7,418 nt of DNA from assembly GCA_002773655.1 (NCBI GenBank), contig PFAR01000003.1, positions 1 through 7,418 on the forward strand, given 5' to 3'. Below the pieces are notes generated by a model. That model ran no database searches. It had not been told where the DNA came from and worked only from the letters and a program-made list of their open reading frames with translations. The translations under genes were made by a program, and so were the position numbers. Below are positions 1 to 4,976 of this stretch, piece by piece. Every line of letters starts with the position of its first letter. The first letter of the stretch is position 1. Source of the DNA: Candidatus Falkowbacteria bacterium CG10_big_fil_rev_8_21_14_0_10_43_10. GTDB taxonomy: Bacteria > Patescibacteriota > Patescibacteriia > Patescibacteriales > XYC2-FULL-47-12.

Positions 1-53
1 AAAGCAGGACATAATTATTTTACTCGGAGAAAACAAAAAAAGCAAATGCGCCG

Positions 54-81
54 TTGACTAAAAAAACCGGCTTGATATACT
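54..81 (+). promoter_or_regulatory. sigma70-type promoter for the 207-residue gene
   Basis: A -35 box TTGACT (54-59) and a -10 box TATACT (76-81) are separated by 16 bases. A TG two bases before the -10 box (73-74) gives an extended -10 element. Transcription would start near position 88 and leave a leader of about 80 bases before the ATG at 171. A second extended -10-like sequence, TGGTATAGT at 105-113, has no matching -35 box and may be an alternative start. This is the best-formed promoter in the window. Both boxes are seen directly; promoter activity is inferred. Confidence 0.6.
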
Positions 82-126
82 CATAATACCAATAGCTATA
101 AGGGTGGTATAGTTCATTAACAAACG

Positions 127-166
127 CCGGACGTAGTTTCCGGAATTCTCTAGGTACGGAGGAGAA
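127..166 (+). promoter_or_regulatory. leader hairpins, the second covering the ribosome binding site
   Basis: Two short inverted repeats lie just before the start codon. CCGGA (127-131) pairs with TCCGG (139-143) around a 7-base loop. TTCTC (146-150) can pair with GAGAA (162-166), extended by one T-G wobble, which would bury part of the GGAGGAG ribosome binding site. The stems are only 5-6 base pairs, so they may be chance. If real, they would hold translation back until opened by a ligand, protein or temperature. Confidence 0.25.
158..164 (+). promoter_or_regulatory. strong ribosome binding site (GGAGGAG)
   Basis: GGAGGAG lies 6 bases before the ATG at 171, close to the ideal anti-Shine-Dalgarno complement and spacing. 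It fixes the start codon of the 207-residue gene. No minus-strand gene in this window has a comparable site. Confidence 0.8.
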
Positions 167-170
167 AATC

Positions 171-794
171 ATGGTATCAAAAGGTATTACAGGAAATACG
201 GTAGTAAACCATTACCCTGCAGACTTTGAATCACCACAAACATTCGCCGAGTTGATCTTGCGCGGTTGGGAAGTGCGCCGTTGGTATTATTTTTATCTAT
301 TTTTGGACGCTTGCCGCTTTAATGGAGGCGCAATGCGGCTTGCTTACCGGCCAAAAGACATTATCTTTGACGAAATCAGACCGCATATTTTAGATATAAA
401 TTCTATCGGCGACTGGGGGATCGGCGACCTTTGTGGTGTAAACCGTCCTTGCGTCTTCGCTAATTATGATCCCTGGTTCCGTGATTCCTCTTGGTTCTCT
501 GGCTCGCTTGAGCAAAAAGATTTGTGTAACGTTGAAGATATGGGCTTACACGATAATCCTTCAGTAATCAGCGCTTTTGTCCAGCTTGACGGGCATTTTA
601 AAAAAGGTAAGGGAAGCCGCATTACTTCAACTTTTTGCGCTCTTGCCTTTGATGTTGCTTATCGGATGGCGCTGCCTTTTGACAAAATGCCTGAACATAG
701 CATAATTCTCCGGATGAACAAGTTCGAACCGGTAACCCCCATTCTGCTCTTTTGGCTGCCGGGTTTAAAACAAAAGAGCAAGGAAGATCTTTAA
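171..794 (+). CDS. hypothetical protein, 207 residues, unrecognised
   Basis: I do not recognise this protein. It is a complete reading frame with a strong GGAGGAG site 6 bases upstream, a sigma70-like promoter about 95 bases upstream and a terminator just after the stop, so it is very likely expressed as a single-gene transcript. There is no signal peptide and no clear membrane segment, so a soluble cytoplasmic protein is likely. It is rich in aromatic residues (WEVRRWYYFYLF at 33-44, WFRDSSWF at 102-109). It has five cysteines (48, 88, 94, 119, 156) but no CxxC pairs that would suggest a zinc ribbon. A short basic patch (HFKKGKGSR, 142-150) and a lysine-rich tail are visible. It is transcribed toward the minus-strand cluster, so it is not part of that operon. 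It could be a lineage-specific or transferred orphan; no function is proposed. Confidence 0.75.
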   Translation: MVSKGITGNTVVNHYPADFESPQTFAELILRGWEVRRWYYFYLFLDACRFNGGAMRLAYRPKDIIFDEIRPHILDINSIGDWGIGDLCGVNRPCVFANYDPWFRDSSWFSGSLEQKDLCNVEDMGLHDNPSVISAFVQLDGHFKKGKGSRITSTFCALAFDVAYRMALPFDKMPEHSIILRMNKFEPVTPILLFWLPGLKQKSKEDL

Positions 795-815
795 ATTTAA
801 ATAAAATTGCTGTTT

Positions 816-850
816 AAAAAAACAGGCGACCACCCCGCCTGATTTTTTTT
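816..850. terminator. bidirectional intrinsic terminator between convergent genes
   Basis: The stem CAGGCG (823-828) / CGCCTG (836-841) has a 7-base loop. It is flanked by seven A (816-822) and eight T (843-850), giving a U-tract on either strand. It lies 22 bases past the 207-residue gene and just past the stop of the minus-strand 314-residue gene, so it can end both transcripts. Confidence 0.85.
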
Positions 851-860
851 ATACAAAAAA

Positions 861-886
861 ATGTTACGTGTTTTATGTTACGTGTT
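861..886. repeat. tandem 12-base direct repeat at the end of the 314-residue gene
   Basis: ATGTTACGTGTT occurs perfectly at 861-872 and again at 875-886, a 14-base period. The second copy contains the TAA stop and last codons of the minus-strand gene; the first lies between that stop and the terminator. It looks like a recent slippage duplication at the gene end. Confidence 0.7.
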
Positions 887-1822
887 ATTCGCTATGATAT
901 TTTCCACCGCCGCCCAGTTGCTCTCGCCGTATTTAGGGACTAAAATTATCGCTTCGTCTCCCGCCTGCCCCTTAAAATAAGTAACGCTCGCGGTTAATAT
1001 GCGCCAGCGCCTGCCGCCCTGCTCCACGAAATAATCGCCGTTTTTACCGAGCGCTAAAAGGCCGATTATCCGTTCCCGCTCAATGGGGCCGATTTGCTTA
1101 TAGATGAATCTTCCGTTTTGGCCGATGACTAATTTTAAAATGTCGCCTTCCACGAGCTTTGATTTGGAAGCGTAGTTGGGCGGCACGTTGTACTGCTTGC
1201 CGTCCGGCCCGATCATGTGCTGGCCGTTAAATACGCCTTCAATCACTTTTTCGCCTGATTGCTCGTTCGTTGTTTCCTCGTCCGGCGGCGCCGCAAACTG
1301 CTCAATGCCAATCGCCCCGTTTTCTTCCTCCCAATTGCCGGCTAACAGCTCTTCCAGGCGGCGCGTGTTTTCTTTGATGTTATTGATTAATTTTTGGATA
1401 AAAATAACTTTTTGTTTGGGCAGAGTAACCGTTTCTTCCTTTTTCTCTTCCGCCTCTTCCTCCTCTCTCTTAAAGTCAGCTAAAGGCGAAACTACGCCGA
1501 CGATTTCCGTGTGAAAAATCGCTCTTTCTTCCCTGTCCTGCTCGGCCCGCTCTTCTTTTAATTCACTGGCTAATCGGGAAAGCGGCTCCTCATCGTTAAC
1601 GGCTGATTGATCAGTTTCCCGCCCAAAAGAATTATTTTCTTTGCCCTTTGCTATTTGCTGCAAAGCGTCCGCCATCGCGTCTTGATTGATGCCGGCTAAC
1701 TCTTTGGCTTCGTCGGGCGCTGCCGCCTCTTCGTTTAAGCTGATGGCTTCGCCCTCGGGCCAAAAAATTCCTTCTCTATTTTTGGCGATAATGTCGTCTA
1801 AGGATTGGTTTTGATTGCTCAT
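878..1822 (-). CDS. conserved hypothetical protein, acidic N-terminus and small conserved C-terminal domain
   Basis: This is a 314-residue protein with no signal peptide or membrane segment, so it is probably cytoplasmic. Residues 1-135 are low-complexity and very acidic, with a Glu/Lys/Arg stretch at 117-131 likely to be disordered or coiled coil. Residues 136-162 look helical (KQKVIFIQKLINNIK, then RRLEELL). Residues 192-311 form a compact, beta-rich domain with motifs such as MIGPDGKQYNVPPNYASKSK (203-222), EGDILKL, FIYKQIGP and TYFKGQAGDEAIILVP. From memory this block resembles a domain in uncharacterised CPR proteins, but I cannot name a family. The spacing of short strands and glycines suggests a small beta-barrel, possibly nucleic-acid binding; that is speculation. 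It is the last gene of the minus-strand cluster, 47 bases after the DUF4012 gene. The ATG has only A/T-rich sequence before it and no Shine-Dalgarno site. Confidence 0.85.
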   Translation of the reverse strand: MSNQNQSLDDIIAKNREGIFWPEGEAISLNEEAAAPDEAKELAGINQDAMADALQQIAKGKENNSFGRETDQSAVNDEEPLSRLASELKEERAEQDREERAIFHTEIVGVVSPLADFKREEEEAEEKKEETVTLPKQKVIFIQKLINNIKENTRRLEELLAGNWEEENGAIGIEQFAAPPDEETTNEQSGEKVIEGVFNGQHMIGPDGKQYNVPPNYASKSKLVEGDILKLVIGQNGRFIYKQIGPIERERIIGLLALGKNGDYFVEQGGRRWRILTASVTYFKGQAGDEAIILVPKYGESNWAAVENIIANNT

Positions 1823-1853
1823 AGTTTTTGATTTTATTTTTTTATTGATTTTT

Positions 1854-1883
1854 ATTTAACCACTAAATTTTATTGGTTATCAA
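1854..1883 (-). promoter_or_regulatory. weak candidate promoter for the 314-residue gene
   Basis: On the minus strand TTGATA (1883-1878) is followed after 18 bases by TTAAAT (1859-1854), with TG two bases before it. It overlaps the end of the DUF4012 gene and would give a leader of about 25-30 bases before the ATG at 1822. The -10 match is only 4 of 6 in an AT-rich stretch, so chance is a real alternative and the gene may simply be co-transcribed with DUF4012. Confidence 0.25.
1858..1878. repeat. imperfect inverted repeat over the DUF4012 stop codon
   Basis: AACCA (1858-1862) pairs with TGGTT (1874-1878) and TAA (1864-1866) with TTA (1870-1872), around one mismatch and a 3-base loop. It contains the stop codon of the DUF4012 gene. 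No T-tract follows on either strand, so it is not a standard terminator. It could be an RNA-processing or mRNA-stability stem, or chance. Confidence 0.3.
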
Positions 1884-4875
1884 CCAACGCCGTCCAAAAA
1901 CCGTCCTGCCGCAAGTCGCTTCGCACCTGCCAGCCGTTCTTACCGACGTCCGCCTCTGCCGGCCTAGCCCAGACTATTTCCATATTGTCTGGCAGGCGCA
2001 AACCGCTGGTAAAATCGGTCGTGACGCTGCCCGGCTGTTTTTGCGCTAACAGCGAATAAGGGCTGACATTCGGTTCGGTTGCCAAGATAGACGCTAACAG
2101 GCCGGCTGATTTTTTTATATTATTTAATTTAAAAGGAAGCTTATATTTAAATTTGATGGTTATGCTTTTGCCCGGGTCTACTTGCGTCCAATGGGCAAAA
2201 ACCGTTTTTTTAAACTCACGATAAATTTTTACTCCGGTTTGAGGGTCAACTTTAGCCGTACTTTCCGCTAATTCAATGTCCGGGTCAATGTCGGCGCCCT
2301 CGGCCGGCGGATCAAAATAAATTTCGTCCGGGACGGAAAACCCGCTTGCGTCCAGCAGTTGGCTTCCGAGCGGCACGTAAACGCGCAGGTAATCCACGTT
2401 GCGCACGCCGGAAAACGGTTCGCCCTTCCGCCCGGTATGCTCTCTAATAATCGTCAGCGTGTCAATGATTGCGCCATCCGGCGTCACGCTCGCTTGATGT
2501 TCAACTCGCTGTTTTATTTTACGGTCGCTTTTGCCGCCCGCGATATTAGTATTAATGACCGCCAAATAATCGCTCGCCGTATCTTTAATGTTGCCGGCCC
2601 AGCCCTGCGCCAGCGCGAATTTCTGCAACTCTTCATCGTTAAACTGCAATAAAATATGTTTTTCCGCGAGCACTTGTTCTATTACTTTGCTGATGGCTAA
2701 CAGGTTGTCCGCGTTCAGGCGTGCCGGCAATTCAGTTACGATTTTATCAACCAAATCGCGGATGATGACCTTTGGCTTGTTAGTGTCTTTGCGCTCCGCC
2801 TGCGCCTGCACGATATCGTAAAAATTATTATGGTCAATGGTTACCCCGTATTCCGCCTGCAAATCAACCGGCCCGATGGCCGCTAACAATTCTTCAAAAA
2901 AATTCGGGTCTAACGCGATAACGCCGTCAACGGTTGAGCCCCAGCCGTTGGCAAAAAACCAAGCGATTTTTTTCGCGGACAGCGGCCAGTCCGGCCACCA
3001 GTTGGCGTCCTGAAATTCCCAGAGCGAATTGATTAAATGCAGCGGCTCGGGAGAGGAAAAGCGCTTATGCAAACCGCCTTGCAGGTCGTAACTGCCGCCG
3101 CCGGGCACTTCAATTTTTTTAATTTCCCCTTGCCGGAAATCAACCAGAGCAAAGCTGCCGATAAAACCGCCGCTCGCGCGCATTTCGGCGTTATTTTGAA
3201 AAATCAACAAATAGCGGGCATCAATCTCTTCTCCTAAAAATAGCGGCAATATTTCACTCAAAGAAGTTATTGTTTCTAATCCGTTAATAACGGCGCCTTT
3301 GCTTTCCTGCAGCTGCTGCAGCGAGGCCGCTATCTGTTCTTTGCCGGCCATATCAATAGCCGCGATTGTTTTCAGGTCAATGTCATTAATTTCCCGCTCA
3401 AATTTTTTCAGCTCGGCCAAAGCGCGCCTGCTGTATTGGGAAAAGGAAATTAAACGTTCGCTTAGCGGCGCAATGCCGGCCGTTTCCCCCAACTGTAAAC
3501 TATCAACTGCCAGCGCTAAATATTCTCCCCCTTTAGCGGCGGTCTCGCCCGAGGAAATTAACGCTTGCCCGGCGGCGATTAACTTTGCTTGCTTGCCGGG
3601 CAAAATGTCAGCCACTTTGATTAAGCCGGCGTAACGCGACAAAGTAGTCTGCGCTTGGGAAAAACTGTCGGCCGCCGAAGAAAAATGGTTAGCGGCCAGA
3701 TTAAAATTAAGTTCGCTCGTGCCTTGCAACGCCGCCTGCAAATTATTGACGGCTTGCTCGCTTTCGCCCAAAATCCGCCCGCGCGCATCCTGTAAAACGT
3801 TAAAGTAACCCAGTAATTTTAAAGGCAAAACAAGCGCTATGGCCATCAAAGTAAAACCGATTAATTGCCGCTGCCAAGCCAGCGGCGGCAAAAATTTTAA
3901 CGAACGCAAATTTAATTTTAAGCGCTCCCAAAAATCCGCTGCCCGGTCAATAATTTTTGCCTGCCGCGCGGCAACGTCATCAGTAATGTCAGTCGTTTTA
4001 TTTTTAACGGCCGTTTCCGCCGCCGCTAAAGATTGGCGGCTGGAGCGAAAAAAAGCGGCGGCTGCCGGCGGCGCGCCTCCTATTTTCTTAAATAAAAAAC
4101 TGGCTGCCCTCCCCGCGGAGGATAATAAATTTTTACAAAAAGAGATAAACTTATTGGCAAATTTAGAGCGCCTAATTTTTTGCGCCAGCCAAATTAAAAA
4201 TATGCCCGTTAGTTTAAAAACTCGCGCGAGCGTTAATTCCGCCAAAGCCAGCAGGTTAAAAATTAGCAGTTCATCCAAAACGGCGCGGTGTTTGTTATAA
4301 AATCCGCCGACATAATCCGCGCTGGCAAGGCCCGTGCTTTTTATTACTCCCAGCCCCTGCAAAAAAATTCCCCAAGGCGTTACCGTCGTGCGCGGATAGT
4401 TTTTAATCGCGGCCATTGCCTCTTTTTTATGCGCCGGCAACTCCTTGATCAAGCGGGGAAATTTTTTCCAATTTTGCATCGGCAGACTTTTATCTTGCTC
4501 GCGCTCTTCTAACATCCGCTTTAAATTAACCGTGTAGGGCGAGTGCGCGGCCTCTTGCCGCACAGACAAAAAATTAATCTTTTTTTTCCAAGCGCTGCCG
4601 GCTGAATTGCCCGTCTCTTGCCTGCCGCTCGCGGCTGGCTGAATCTTGGCCGCAGTTTTGTTTAAGATACTTCTAAGTTGCGCCTTTTGCTTACCGTTCG
4701 CCCTTGGCTGTTTTTTTACTGCTGGTTCTTGCGGGGCATGCTTAAAATTCAAAATCGCCTCAATTTCATCAATTGCGGCCGTTTGCTCCAGTTGCGCGGG
4801 AGTTAATTTTAATTTTTTTGGCTTGGCAGAGGTTAATTTCTTTGCGCGTGGCATGGGGATATTTTTTATCAACAT
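1870..4875 (-). CDS. DUF4012 domain membrane protein (1001 residues)
   Basis: This is a long membrane-anchored protein of the DUF4012 family, whose biochemical function is not established. Members are common in Actinobacteria and CPR bacteria and are often near exopolysaccharide genes. Residues 1-~200 are basic and low-complexity (PRAKKLTSAKPKKLKL from 9), probably cytoplasmic. Hydrophobic segments are visible at about 203-230 and 338-357; the second probably anchors the large exported part. Residues 370-545 are helical with many Ala, Ser and Gln, likely coiled coil. The DUF4012 signature starts at 553 (RYLLIFQNNAEMRASGGFIG) and continues through the VPGGGSYDLQGGL region at 590-602 and the WWPDWPLSAKKIAWFF region at 626-641. 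The C-terminal ~200 residues look beta-rich (YLRVYVPLGSQLLDASGF at 829-846). The start is uncertain. The ATG at 4875 (Met1) lies almost at the predicted transcription start, so Met8 (ATG ending at 4854, MPRAKK) may be the true start. Neither has a Shine-Dalgarno site. The gene follows the protease gene by 101 bases. Confidence 0.9.
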   Translation of the reverse strand: MLIKNIPMPRAKKLTSAKPKKLKLTPAQLEQTAAIDEIEAILNFKHAPQEPAVKKQPRANGKQKAQLRSILNKTAAKIQPAASGRQETGNSAGSAWKKKINFLSVRQEAAHSPYTVNLKRMLEEREQDKSLPMQNWKKFPRLIKELPAHKKEAMAAIKNYPRTTVTPWGIFLQGLGVIKSTGLASADYVGGFYNKHRAVLDELLIFNLLALAELTLARVFKLTGIFLIWLAQKIRRSKFANKFISFCKNLLSSAGRAASFLFKKIGGAPPAAAAFFRSSRQSLAAAETAVKNKTTDITDDVAARQAKIIDRAADFWERLKLNLRSLKFLPPLAWQRQLIGFTLMAIALVLPLKLLGYFNVLQDARGRILGESEQAVNNLQAALQGTSELNFNLAANHFSSAADSFSQAQTTLSRYAGLIKVADILPGKQAKLIAAGQALISSGETAAKGGEYLALAVDSLQLGETAGIAPLSERLISFSQYSRRALAELKKFEREINDIDLKTIAAIDMAGKEQIAASLQQLQESKGAVINGLETITSLSEILPLFLGEEIDARYLLIFQNNAEMRASGGFIGSFALVDFRQGEIKKIEVPGGGSYDLQGGLHKRFSSPEPLHLINSLWEFQDANWWPDWPLSAKKIAWFFANGWGSTVDGVIALDPNFFEELLAAIGPVDLQAEYGVTIDHNNFYDIVQAQAERKDTNKPKVIIRDLVDKIVTELPARLNADNLLAISKVIEQVLAEKHILLQFNDEELQKFALAQGWAGNIKDTASDYLAVINTNIAGGKSDRKIKQRVEHQASVTPDGAIIDTLTIIREHTGRKGEPFSGVRNVDYLRVYVPLGSQLLDASGFSVPDEIYFDPPAEGADIDPDIELAESTAKVDPQTGVKIYREFKKTVFAHWTQVDPGKSITIKFKYKLPFKLNNIKKSAGLLASILATEPNVSPYSLLAQKQPGSVTTDFTSGLRLPDNMEIVWARPAEADVGKNGWQVRSDLRQDGFWTALVDNQ

Positions 4876-4883
4876 CTGAAGTT

Positions 4884-4892
4884 ATTATACCA
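4884..4892 (-). promoter_or_regulatory. extended -10 promoter for the DUF4012 gene
   Basis: On the minus strand TGG is followed directly by a perfect TATAAT (4889-4884), an extended -10 element that can work without a -35 box; no good -35 is present at the right distance. Transcription should start near 4877. That is 2 bases before the first possible ATG (4875) and about 23 bases before the next (4854), so the message is either leaderless or starts at Met8. Confidence 0.55.
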
Positions 4893-4976
4893 TAGAATTC
4901 CTTCATAGTAGATGGGGCATCAAGATATATATTAGACTTATGGAGAAAAAATTATCTAGAAAAATAGCACGCTCTC

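Noticed and set aside
1..61. Possible C-terminal tail of an upstream plus-strand gene (two frames are open from base 1, ending at 57 and 61)
   Set aside because: Fewer than 20 codons are visible in either frame, neither resembles a known tail, and the promoter -35 box overlaps the end. Short open runs are expected by chance.
3839..4300. Plus-strand 153-residue open frame inside the DUF4012 gene
   Set aside because: It is antisense to coherent membrane-protein coding, its composition is low-complexity Ala/Lys, and there is no start signal.
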